Shown: positions 53,939-61,600 of the stretch, piece by piece
How positions within the stretch are numbered: the stretch's first letter is position 1
Layout of the letters: each line of letters starts with the position of its first letter
Assembly (NCBI RefSeq): GCF_021532375.1
Contig: NZ_JAKGAP010000017.1
Coordinates: 62,001-126,000, forward strand
Source: Paenibacillus alkaliterrae
GTDB taxonomy: Bacteria; Bacillota; Bacilli; Paenibacillales; Paenibacillaceae
Direction: 5' to 3'
DNA: 64,000 nt
The notes under the pieces: generated by a model
Seen by the model: only the letters and a program-made list of their open reading frames with translations
The model's database searches: none
What the model was told of the DNA's origin: nothing
Made by a program: the position numbers and the translations under genes

Positions 53939-55783
53939 ATGAAGAACAAAGATCACATACAGGAAATCGTGAAGCCGGAGATATGGGATGAGGTAAGTCT
54001 GAATCTATTGACTAAAATGATATCGGAATTTATGTACGAAGAAATTATTCATCCGGAAGTGGTCGAAGAAAAAGGGAAGCGGAAAGTGTATCGGCTTGAA
54101 TTGAAAGCAGAGCATGAAAGCGAAAATGTGAAATACCAATTCGAGGCGGAAGAGCGTTTTATGGACAGCTATCACGTCGATTCCGAAACCATCCGCCGTT
54201 TTTCTGAAGGGAAATGGGAAGCGGCCGTTAATCCGCTGCAATTTATCCTGGATATTCAGCAAACGGTCGGGATGAATCCGCTGACAACGGGACATTTAAT
54301 CAAAGAATACAATAACACTCTATTGGCAGATGCCCATATCTTCGTCAAGAAGCAAAAGCAGGATGTCGATTTGGCCGATTTGGATTATGCGGAACTGGAA
54401 GGTGAGATGGAAGGGCATCCTTGGATTACATACAATAAGGGCCGGATTGGATTCGATTACCAGGACTATTTATCCTATGCACCGGAGCAAAAGAAGCCGA
54501 TCAAGCTGTCATGGATTGCCGTTCATCAGGAATTTGCAAGTTTTCATGCCGTTTCGGGGTTAAGTCATGAAGATTTGATTCGAAAGGAAGTGGGTGACAC
54601 TATCTTCGAACAATTTAAAGAAGAATTATGGAAACAAGGTTTGGATGACTCCAAGTATTTCTTCCTTCCTGTTCATGAATGGCAGTGGGAAAATGTGATT
54701 GTTCAGTTTTTTCCCGGGGATATTGCCAAAAAAGCCATCGTTCCGCTTGGAGATGGAACAGATGAATATTTACCGCAGCAGTCGATTCGCACTTTTGTCA
54801 ATACAAGCCAAAAAGAAAAGCATCATGTAAAATTGCCAATGAGTATTCTCAATACCTTAGTGTATCGCGGATTGCCGGGAGAGCGCACCGTGGTCGCACC
54901 GACCATTACAGAATACATTCATAAGATTCGCGATCATGATCCATTCCTGCGGGATGAATGTAGGGTGATTTTGCCCGGTGAAGTGGCCAGTCTCAACTAT
55001 GATCACCCGTATTACAGCAAGCTGCAAGGTGCACCTTATCAGTATCTGGAGATGCTTGGCTGCATCTGGCGCGAAGGCATTTATTCCTTCCTGGAAGAGG
55101 AGGAAAGGGCAATTACATTAGCTTCGCTGCTGTATGTCGATTTTCAAGGAAAGCCGTTTATCGCTTCCCTGATTGAACGTTCAGGATTAAGTCCAGAAGT
55201 ATGGATTGGGAAGCTGTTCCAGGTTGTTCTGCCGCCGCTGCTTCACTATTTGTATCAGTATGGCACCGTTTTTTCCCCGCATGGACAGAATACGGTTCTG
55301 ATCTTGAAGAATTCCGCACCGCACCGTTTGGCGATGAAGGACTTTGTGGACGATGTAAATGTAAGCCAGGAACCGCTACCTGAACTACAATCGCTGCCTG
55401 AGGAGTTAAAGCCTGTCCTGCGCAGCGAAACGGCAGAAGGGCTTTGCCAGTTTATTTTCACAGGGCTCTTTGTATGTCATTTGCGTTACTTGGCTGATGT
55501 TTTGTATACCTATTACGAGTATCCGGAAGAAACGTTTTGGAAGCAGCTCAGGAAAGCCATTGAGGATTATCAAGCACGTTTTCCGGAATTGGAAGAAAGA
55601 TTCCGCCTTTTTGACCTGCTGAAGCCTACTTTTACCAAGCTGTGCTTAAATCGTAATCGTATCATTGATTATGGATATGAGGATGACGATGACCGTCCGC
55701 ATGCCTCAGAATATGGTGAAGTTCGCAATCCTTTATATCTAGTTTCTCTGGAAGAAGAGAATAAAGAAAAAATAGGGGTTTAA
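53939..55783 (+). CDS. NIS synthetase, IucA/IucC family (RhbF-like)
   Basis: A 614-residue second siderophore synthetase. It shares the family pattern with the first (FLPVHEWQWENV about 241-252; LPQQSIRTFVN about 280-290) but is clearly divergent from it, as expected of the two different condensations in schizokinen or rhizobactin assembly. GGAGGAG lies 8 nt before ATG 53939; an in-frame GTG at 53930 overlaps that ribosome site. Last gene of the operon, followed by a strong terminator. Confidence 0.92.
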   Translation: MKNKDHIQEIVKPEIWDEVSLNLLTKMISEFMYEEIIHPEVVEEKGKRKVYRLELKAEHESENVKYQFEAEERFMDSYHVDSETIRRFSEGKWEAAVNPLQFILDIQQTVGMNPLTTGHLIKEYNNTLLADAHIFVKKQKQDVDLADLDYAELEGEMEGHPWITYNKGRIGFDYQDYLSYAPEQKKPIKLSWIAVHQEFASFHAVSGLSHEDLIRKEVGDTIFEQFKEELWKQGLDDSKYFFLPVHEWQWENVIVQFFPGDIAKKAIVPLGDGTDEYLPQQSIRTFVNTSQKEKHHVKLPMSILNTLVYRGLPGERTVVAPTITEYIHKIRDHDPFLRDECRVILPGEVASLNYDHPYYSKLQGAPYQYLEMLGCIWREGIYSFLEEEERAITLASLLYVDFQGKPFIASLIERSGLSPEVWIGKLFQVVLPPLLHYLYQYGTVFSPHGQNTVLILKNSAPHRLAMKDFVDDVNVSQEPLPELQSLPEELKPVLRSETAEGLCQFIFTGLFVCHLRYLADVLYTYYEYPEETFWKQLRKAIEDYQARFPELEERFRLFDLLKPTFTKLCLNRNRIIDYGYEDDDDRPHASEYGEVRNPLYLVSLEEENKEKIGV

Positions 55784-55787
55784 AGTG

Positions 55788-55826
55788 AATGAGTACCTGC
55801 ATGCATTTTTGCGGGTACTCATTTTT
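55788..55826 (+). terminator. Terminator of the siderophore operon
   Basis: AATGAGTACCTGC pairs with GCGGGTACTCATT, followed by TTTAG. Confidence 0.85.
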
Positions 55827-55877
55827 AGTGTGCCTAGGTCTCACTTGACGGATCTGCCTTTTCCGTTGGGGCAAATT

Positions 55878-55892
55878 TGATAATCATTATCA
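55878..55892 (+). promoter_or_regulatory. Perfect Fur box (upstream of the lipoprotein gene)
   Basis: TGATAATCATTATCA matches the 7-1-7 consensus exactly. It lies 24 bp upstream of an identical box at 55902. Confidence 0.9.
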
Positions 55893-55900
55893 TTTTTATA

Positions 55901-55929
55901 TTGATAATCATTATCATTTGTTTTAAAAT
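55901..55929 (+). promoter_or_regulatory. Promoter with second perfect Fur box (55902-55916)
   Basis: TTGATA (55901-55906), 17-bp spacer, TAAAAT (55924-55929). The identical Fur box TGATAATCATTATCA at 55902-55916 covers the -35 box. Confidence 0.8.
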
Positions 55930-55972
55930 AGAAATTGTTGAGTTTTACATAACGATGGGGAGGGAATCTCGG

Positions 55973-56692
55973 GTGAGGCAATTGTACGTAATGGCTGTCC
56001 TTGTGTGCGTAATCATCTTGGCCGGATGCGGATCGGAATCCGAAAATAAGGAAGATTTGGGAGACCACACGGTAACGACGGTTACAAACGATTCCGGATT
56101 AAGCACGAATGACGGGGGAGATAAGGAAGAACAGACAAATGAATCGCGGGCGGAAGAGACGGAAGCAGCGGCAGAAGTAAAAGAAGTTGAAGAATCAAAA
56201 GCGGCAAAAGACGAAACCGAAGTAAAAGAAACCGTTGAAAAGGAAGAAAAAGAAGAACCCAAACAATCCAAACAAACCCAAGAGGTTAAAAAAGCGATTG
56301 CAGCGAATAAAGCGGCAAACACGGCTGTTGGCGGCTCGATCATGAATAAAAAAGAGCAGGATGCACCTGCCGCAAAAGATGCCGGCAAAGCCGGAATGGA
56401 GAAGGCTGTGAAGGAGATCAGGTCGCTTGCGAAAGATTTAAAGCAAAAGGCCGAGAACGGCGATACCGAGGAAGTAAAAGCGATTGCCGGCCAAATCATT
56501 CAGGCTTGGGATGCCGTGAAATCCGATATTAAAGCGGGCGTTGCGGATATGTATACGTTCCTTGACGAGAAAATCACGAATCTGGCCGAACAAACAAAAG
56601 CGGAAGAAATCGATATGGAAGCTGTCATACAGATTGACTATCAAATCTATCAAGGGTTCAGACAATTAGCCGAAAAGCTGGGCATTGAATAA
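55973..56692 (+). CDS. Fur-regulated lipoprotein of unknown function
   Basis: A 239-residue lipoprotein starting at GTG 55973, 8 nt after GGGGAGGG. The lipobox cysteine is C19 (IILAGC). Residues about 25-120 form a low-complexity Glu/Lys/Ala-rich, charged segment that probably spans the cell wall or forms a helix. The last about 110 residues are a helical domain (MEKAVKEIRSLAKDLKQKAE...). I recognise no family with certainty; a link to imelysin/EfeO-type helical iron proteins is only a thought. Two perfect Fur boxes at its promoter and its place between siderophore synthesis and uptake genes make a surface iron-related role likely. Confidence 0.75.
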   Translation: MRQLYVMAVLVCVIILAGCGSESENKEDLGDHTVTTVTNDSGLSTNDGGDKEEQTNESRAEETEAAAEVKEVEESKAAKDETEVKETVEKEEKEEPKQSKQTQEVKKAIAANKAANTAVGGSIMNKKEQDAPAAKDAGKAGMEKAVKEIRSLAKDLKQKAENGDTEEVKAIAGQIIQAWDAVKSDIKAGVADMYTFLDEKITNLAEQTKAEEIDMEAVIQIDYQIYQGFRQLAEKLGIE

Positions 56693-56716
56693 TAGGCTAC
56701 AACGGAAAATTAACTC

Positions 56717-56745
56717 TTGACAGAAAGATATTACAAGTTTATGAT
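56717..56745 (+). promoter_or_regulatory. Promoter of the siderophore import operon
   Basis: TTGACA (56717-56722), a 17-bp spacer and TATGAT (56740-56745). A Fur box follows at 56752. Confidence 0.8.
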
Positions 56746-56751
56746 CATAAA

Positions 56752-56766
56752 TGAAAATGATTATCA
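56752..56766 (+). promoter_or_regulatory. Fur box of the siderophore import operon
   Basis: TGAAAATGATTATCA differs from the 7-1-7 consensus at one position and lies over the expected transcription start. Confidence 0.8.
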
Positions 56767-56802
56767 GTATCAAATACATATGACAAGAGGAGAGATTAAG
56801 CA

Positions 56803-58080
56803 ATGTTCAAATCGATGTACCGGTATTTAGCATTATCAATTGCGATTATTCTAGCATTTGGAGCTGTTCCTTACACTGCGGCCGCCGCTGCCGCGATAAC
56901 CGTCGTCTTGGATGGTAATAAGATTTCATTTGACGTGTCGCCGAAGACTGTGAGCGGTCGCACAGTAGTCCCTTACAGAACGCTAGCCGAAAAAATCGGA
57001 GCCGACGTAAAATGGGATCAAAAAGCCGGGAAAATAACGGTCGTAAAGGGGAAAAGGACCGTTGAGCTTACTGTGAACAGCAAAGTAGGCAAGGTGGACG
57101 GAAAGGCGGTCGCCATGGACACAGCGCCTGTCATCCAAAACGGACGAACTCTTGTCCCGCTGCGATTCCTTGGAGAGTCGCTCGGTCTGTGGGTAAGTTG
57201 GAACGCAGCCGCAAAAACAGTTTCGATCGAGAGCAAAAAGACAATCACCCACGCCATGGGGAAAACGGCTTTAAACAGCGTTCCGCAGCGAGTAGTCGTA
57301 TTGTTTAACGGAATGGTTGACATTTCGTTAACACTGGGCGTTAAACCGGTGGGTGCGGTAGAATCCTGGGTCCAACAGCCATGGTACCACTACTTGAGAG
57401 CGGACATGGGCGGCGTCAAAAACCTCGGCAACGAAATTCAGCCGAATTTGGAAGCGATTGTCGCATTGAAACCGGACTTGATTATCGGATCCAAACTTCG
57501 TCATGAAAAGATTTACGACCAATTATCCAAAATCGCCCCGACGATGATGACAACAGACGTCTTTGATTGGAAAACGAACATGGTGATTGCGTCAGAAGCT
57601 TTGAACAAACAGGATGAAGCCGATGCTTTTATGGCGGATTGGAATAAACGGGTCGCGAATTTTAAATCGAAAATGGGAAATAGACTCAAAACAGAAGTGT
57701 CCATCATTCGATTCCAACCCGATGGAAGCGCGCGGTTTTATGTCACCGGATTTGCGGGGACGATCCTGCAAGAGCTTGGCATGGCCCGACCTAAAGCCCA
57801 ACAAGTTGAAGGGAAGGTCGTCGTTGGCTTAAGCTCGAAAGAGCAGATTCCAATGCTGGACGGAGATGTTATATTTGATATTACGTCCGACTGGGCCGGC
57901 GATGAAAAATCGTTCAAATCGCAGCAGGATTGGACTTCCAATCCGCTCTGGAAAAACTTGAAGGGCATCAAAAACGGCAAGTATTACAAGGTAAACGACG
58001 TCACTTGGAATATGTCCGGCGGAGCGACGGCAGCCAAAATGATGATGGATGATCTGTATTTCTATTTCGATTTGGAGTAA
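56803..58080 (+). CDS. Fusion: copper-amine-oxidase-like N-terminal domain plus siderophore-binding protein
   Basis: A 425-residue exported protein. A signal peptide (about 1-30, Ala-rich cleavage region) is followed by a copper-amine-oxidase N-terminal-like domain (about 32-145; VVLDGNKISFDV, SGRTVVPYRTLAEKIGADVKWD, NGRTLVPLRFLGESLG). A FecB/FhuD-type periplasmic-binding domain completes it (about 150-425; PQRVVVLFNGMVDISLTLGVKPVG, NLEAIVALKPDLIIGSKL). There is no cysteine in the signal region, so the usual lipid anchor of Gram-positive binding proteins is missing. The added domain may instead hold it at the cell wall. Two permeases follow. GGAGAG precedes the ATG. Confidence 0.85.
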   Translation: MFKSMYRYLALSIAIILAFGAVPYTAAAAAAITVVLDGNKISFDVSPKTVSGRTVVPYRTLAEKIGADVKWDQKAGKITVVKGKRTVELTVNSKVGKVDGKAVAMDTAPVIQNGRTLVPLRFLGESLGLWVSWNAAAKTVSIESKKTITHAMGKTALNSVPQRVVVLFNGMVDISLTLGVKPVGAVESWVQQPWYHYLRADMGGVKNLGNEIQPNLEAIVALKPDLIIGSKLRHEKIYDQLSKIAPTMMTTDVFDWKTNMVIASEALNKQDEADAFMADWNKRVANFKSKMGNRLKTEVSIIRFQPDGSARFYVTGFAGTILQELGMARPKAQQVEGKVVVGLSSKEQIPMLDGDVIFDITSDWAGDEKSFKSQQDWTSNPLWKNLKGIKNGKYYKVNDVTWNMSGGATAAKMMMDDLYFYFDLE

Positions 58081-58109
58081 TGCGGATCAAGCAGGGAATC
58101 ACATAAGCG

Positions 58110-58147
58110 GCATAAAAGAATGGGTGATTGCGCTCATTCTTTTATGC
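58110..58147 (+). terminator. Intra-operon hairpin between binding protein and permeases
   Basis: GCATAAAAGAATG pairs perfectly with CATTCTTTTATGC over a 12-nt loop. No T run follows, suggesting partial termination or mRNA 3'-end protection of the binding-protein message. Confidence 0.6.
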
Positions 58148-58170
58148 GTATTGAGACTGGAGAGAAGTAA

Positions 58171-59184
58171 ATGGGGAACGTTTTACCGGGGGTTATCGCT
58201 AAAAGTCTGGGGATTATTATCGGAGCCCTCCTGCTGATTGCTTGCATTTACTTAAGTATCGCTCTTGGCGCGACAAAGGTCGAATTCAGCGACGTCGTTC
58301 AATCGTTTACACATTACGATGAAAGCTCGAACAATCAAATTATTATCAAAACTTCCCGTATGCCAAGAGCGTTCATCGCGGCTGCCATAGGAGCAAGCTT
58401 GGCAATTGCCGGGGCACTTATCCAGGCCATTACAAGAAATCCGCTGGCGGATCCGAATGTGCTCGGCATCAACTACGGCGCGTCTTTTTTTATTGTCTTT
58501 GCGATTACCGTGTTGTCCGTATCATCGACGTCGTCATTAATGTGGATTTCTTTTTTAGGGGCGTCGGTCGGAGCTGCTGCTGCTTACCTGCTTGGATCGA
58601 TCGGCCGGGACGGATTGACGCCGTTAAAAATCATTTTGGCGGGTGCGGCATTAAGCGCTTTATTTTCTTCCTTTACACAAGGCATGCTTGTCCTTGACGA
58701 GCAAGGCTTGAACGATGTGCTGTTCTGGTTAACGGGCTCTGTTGCGGGTCGGACGATGGAAATGCTGTCCGCTGTTTGGCCTTTCATGGCTGTCAGTTGG
58801 ATAGCTGCGCTGCTTATCGCAAGGCATATCAATGTATTAACGATGGGGGAAGATGCAGCCAAAGGGCTGGGACAGCGAACGCTGGCAGTGAAAATTGCGG
58901 CCGGAGTGATTATCGGTATACTTGCTGGATGTTCGGTTGCCATTGCGGGCCCGATCGGCTTTATTGGAATGGTCATTCCGTATATAGCCCGTTTTTTTGC
59001 CGGTATCGATTATCGGTGGATTATTCCGTACAGTGCCATACTTGGAGCGATACTGCTTCTTCTTTCCGACATTGCGGCCCGGTTTATCGTCATGCCGGAA
59101 GAGCTTCCGGTCGGCGCCGTGACGGCGATTGTCGGAATTCCCTTCTTCATCTACGTTGCGCGAAGGGGGCTCGAAAAATCATGA
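58171..59184 (+). CDS. FecCD-type siderophore permease 1
   Basis: A 337-residue permease of the BtuC/FecCD/FhuB family with about nine or ten membrane helices. Signature segments are GASLAIAGALIQAITRNPLADPNVLGINYG and the late GPIGFIGMVIPYIAR, which contacts the ATPase. GGAGAG lies about 8 nt before the ATG. It overlaps the next gene by 4 nt (ATGA). Together they import the ferric siderophore presented by the binding protein. Confidence 0.93.
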   Translation: MGNVLPGVIAKSLGIIIGALLLIACIYLSIALGATKVEFSDVVQSFTHYDESSNNQIIIKTSRMPRAFIAAAIGASLAIAGALIQAITRNPLADPNVLGINYGASFFIVFAITVLSVSSTSSLMWISFLGASVGAAAAYLLGSIGRDGLTPLKIILAGAALSALFSSFTQGMLVLDEQGLNDVLFWLTGSVAGRTMEMLSAVWPFMAVSWIAALLIARHINVLTMGEDAAKGLGQRTLAVKIAAGVIIGILAGCSVAIAGPIGFIGMVIPYIARFFAGIDYRWIIPYSAILGAILLLLSDIAARFIVMPEELPVGAVTAIVGIPFFIYVARRGLEKS

Positions 59185-60224
59185 AGTATTTCTCTGCGCT
59201 TCGTTCCGGCAAACTGCCGGTTTCGATAAGGTTCCGAAGAAAAACGTTGTCGATTGCGGTCGCGTTAATCCTGGCCAATTTGGCGGTTCTTATCATTAGC
59301 ACGGGCTTGGGTGATATGAATATTGGTCCGATTGACGTCGTGAAGACGATTTTGGGTAGAGGAACCGACGATCATACGATTGTTATCCAAACCTTAAGAT
59401 TGCCGCGCATTATAGCCGCTTTTTTGGTCGGAGCCTCGCTTGCCGCGGCAGGAGCTATTTTGCAAGGCGTGATTCGAAACCCTCTCGCGTCTCCGGATAT
59501 TATAGGGATTACGAGCGGAGCGTCCGTCGCGGCGGTTGCATTCATTACCTATTTTTCAGAGGTCAGTATCAAATGGCTCCCGGTCGCAGCCATGATTGGT
59601 GCCGGGATCACATCGATGATCATCTATTCACTGGCATGGAAGAAAGGCGTTTCGGCGATCCGTCTTGTGCTCATCGGAATCGGCATGAATTTTTTACTCG
59701 TATCGTTAACGAAAGTAATGCTCGTATTAAGTCCGATTTATTCGTCAAGCGAAGCATACATATGGTTAACTGGAACGGTCTATGGAACGAGCTGGGAAAT
59801 GGTTTGGGCGCTTCTTCCCTGGACGTTTTTCTTTATACCGCTCGCAATGGCAAATGCGCGCAACGTGAATGTTCTGCAGCTTGGCGACGATATTGCGGCG
59901 GGCGTAGGCAGCGCCGTACAGCGCCAGCGATTCGTATTGATGTGGATTAGTGTGGCGCTTGCCGGAAGCGCAGTCGCCGTAGGCGGCGGGATCTCGTTTA
60001 TTGGCCTAATCGCACCGCACATGACCCGCAGAATGATCGGCCCTTCATTCGGAGGCGTGCTGCCCGTATCCGCATTAATCGGCGGCCTGATTGTAGTCGT
60101 TGCGGATCTGATCGCAAGAACGGCCTTTATTCCCTATGACATTCCTGTAGGCGTGTTTACCGCAGGGGTGGGCGCGCCATTCTTCATTTATTTGCTATAC
60201 CGGAACCGAAATTCCAGATTATAG
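59181..60224 (+). CDS. FecCD-type siderophore permease 2
   Basis: A 347-residue partner permease with the same signatures (GASLAAAGAILQGVIRNPLASPDIIGITSG; GGISFIGLIAPHMTRRM). The frame stays open back to 58776 inside the preceding gene, but ATG 59181 in an ATGA overlap is the real start: homology begins there and AAGGGGG lies upstream. No ATPase gene follows, so a FhuC/YusV-like ATPase must be encoded elsewhere. Confidence 0.93.
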   Translation: MKYFSALRSGKLPVSIRFRRKTLSIAVALILANLAVLIISTGLGDMNIGPIDVVKTILGRGTDDHTIVIQTLRLPRIIAAFLVGASLAAAGAILQGVIRNPLASPDIIGITSGASVAAVAFITYFSEVSIKWLPVAAMIGAGITSMIIYSLAWKKGVSAIRLVLIGIGMNFLLVSLTKVMLVLSPIYSSSEAYIWLTGTVYGTSWEMVWALLPWTFFFIPLAMANARNVNVLQLGDDIAAGVGSAVQRQRFVLMWISVALAGSAVAVGGGISFIGLIAPHMTRRMIGPSFGGVLPVSALIGGLIVVVADLIARTAFIPYDIPVGVFTAGVGAPFFIYLLYRNRNSRL

Positions 60225-60243
60225 CTCCGATAAAGATTCTAAG

Positions 60244-60285
60244 GGGCTGTCCCATAAGTAGATAAATCTACTTATGGGACAGCCC
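60244..60285. repeat. 42-nt palindrome with 20-bp perfect arms
   Basis: The arm GGGCTGTCCCATAAGTAGAT is followed by AA and its exact reverse complement. No T run follows (GAAGCC), so it is a poor conventional terminator. It could be a processed-RNA 3' end or a tiny palindromic insertion; GGGCTGTCCCA-like sequences also occur at ends of some Bacillota insertion sequences. Confidence 0.75.
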
Positions 60286-60334
60286 GAAGCCTTCGATTAT
60301 GTGACCGGCTTTTTACATTGCCGATTGAGGAGTC

Positions 60335-60367
60335 AGAGTACGCTCAGCTGCTGGGCGTTCTCTTTTT
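60335..60367 (+). terminator. Terminator downstream of the siderophore permeases
   Basis: AGAGTACGCTCAG pairs with CTGGGCGTTCTCT, followed by TTTTT. Confidence 0.75.
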
Positions 60368-60399
60368 GTAGGGCCCATTCAATCTAAATCAATCACTTG

Positions 60400-60678
60400 T
60401 CAATCCTCTCCGCTTCCGAACCGTTTGGCGTTTCTGGTGCGGGCGCGCTCGATCTCGACTTCGCGATTGCGAGGGTCCGCGTTAGTCACCAGCGAGTCCA
60501 ATAAAGTCTGGGCAGCCGCAGTCACCTCCCGAATAGCACGCCCAAACGCCTCCTCGTTCGCTTTCGACGGGGATTGGAATCCCGACAGCTTTCTTACGAA
60601 TTGGAGCGATGCGGCCTGAACTTCCTCTTCTGTCGCCGGAGGGTCGAAATTAAATAACGTTTTAATATTTCGGCACAT
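60400..60678 (-). CDS. DUF2277 family protein
   Basis: A 92-residue protein with the full DUF2277 pattern: start MCRNIKTLFNFDPPATEEEV, then ASLQFVRKLSGFQSPSKANE, and an Arg-rich end (REVEIERARTRNAKRFG). Function unknown; the family occurs widely in bacteria. ATG 60678 has AAGGAG 6 nt upstream. The open frame continues upstream into remains of an AraC gene, giving an apparent 150-residue fusion that I do not consider real. Confidence 0.85.
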   Translation of the reverse strand: MCRNIKTLFNFDPPATEEEVQAASLQFVRKLSGFQSPSKANEEAFGRAIREVTAAAQTLLDSLVTNADPRNREVEIERARTRNAKRFGSGED

Positions 60679-60732
60679 AGCTTTCTCCTTCTCAAAAACG
60701 TATTTTGATTTAAGACTTATAGAAATGCCGCA

Positions 60733-61303
60733 TGAAGTATTCCGCATCAGGTCGATCGCCTTGTTCATCCGGAGCTTCGTATGGACTTCAATGATGCTTT
60801 GACCGGTGAGCTTCTTAAATGCCGATGACAAGTAGCTGTAATTCAGCTTCAAATGTCCGCTTAAGCTCTCCGAATCAAAGTATCTATCCGCATGCTCTAG
60901 GACATGACCCTGCCTGCGACCGTATCCCTTTTTCCAAAGCTGCTTTCCCCAGCCTCATGCTTGACCGTGGCCTGATGGAGGTCCAAAAACAATAGATAGG
61001 CCTGAACGCTGATTCTCGTCATTCCATGCACCTGCAGCAGATGATAATCATCCAAAAGCTTCAGCAGTCTGTTTTCCAGCGTTTGATGGAAGGAGGAGGC
61101 TCCATGCTTGGGCATCTCGAAACGATATTCATAATGATGAGGGTAATAATGGCCCAGCTCAAGCATCGGCAGATGCTCTTTGTAGCTGACCCTATCGTCC
61201 ATGACGGCCGTGAAATGAATCCAGTACCAGGAGGTTCCCGGCTCGGTCTTCGGCAATCCCCAATGATGAAGCCCCTTCTTTAAAAACAAATGCTCCCGTT
61301 CTC
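60733..61303 (-). pseudogene. AraC family regulator, truncated at both ends and frameshifted
   Basis: The N-terminal sensor part (REHLFLKKGLHHWGLP, then SWYWIHF) reads in one frame and ends at a stop near 60897. The sequence resumes in another frame as HVLEHADRYFDSESLSGHLK and the first helix-turn-helix (YSYLSSAFKKLTGQSIIEVH). Similarity ends after RMNKAIDLMRNTS, before the second helix-turn-helix, and runs into the leader of the DUF2277 gene. At the other end it breaks off near 61300 against a GH127 gene tail. It cannot make a working regulator. Confidence 0.82.
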
Positions 61304-61595
61304 CAACAACTTCCGAAGAAGCTGACGGCCGAACAGCTGCCGGGCGAGCCCGGCACGTTCGCTTTTATGGACGGCCCGATTGTTCTTGCCGGATTGGTGG
61401 ATGAGGAGCGGCGGTTATACGGCAATCCCGAGCAGCCGGAGACGCTGCTTGCGCCGGACCGCGAACGGAATCACAGCTGGTGGAATCCCGGCTATTACCG
61501 GGCGGCCGGTCAGGAACGCGGCTTCCGCTTCATTCCGCTTTACGAGATCAAAGACGAGAAGCTATACGGTTTATTTTCCGGTCGTTGAACCTTGA
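61300..61595 (+). pseudogene. C-terminal fragment of a GH127-like (DUF1680) gene, frameshifted
   Basis: The frame LTAEQLPGEPGTFAFMDGPI and then VLAGLVDEERRLYGN... to FRFIPLYEIKDEK matches the end of GH127 beta-L-arabinofuranosidases. The true ending YTVYFPVVEP is in the next frame and stops at 61595, so a one-base frameshift lies near 61561. About 550 N-terminal codons are missing. The break at about 61300 is shared with the AraC fragment on the other strand. Confidence 0.78.
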
Positions 61596-61600
61596 CGGCG

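Noticed and set aside
46034-55783. Aerobactin or petrobactin biosynthesis
   Set aside because: Aerobactin starts from lysine and would not need the diaminobutyrate aminotransferase and decarboxylase; petrobactin needs asb-type catechol genes, which are absent.
55877-55972. N-terminal extension of the Fur-regulated lipoprotein (Ile-rich start)
   Set aside because: These codons are the two Fur boxes read as protein; transcription cannot start upstream of its own operator, and a proper ribosome site precedes GTG 55973.
58776-59180. N-terminal extension of the second FecCD permease
   Set aside because: It is an alternate frame of the first permease; homology and ribosome site support ATG 59181.
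60679-60852. AraC-DUF2277 fusion protein of 150 residues
   Set aside because: The DUF2277 part has its own ribosome site and start, and the AraC part is a truncated, frameshifted remnant that happens to be in frame.
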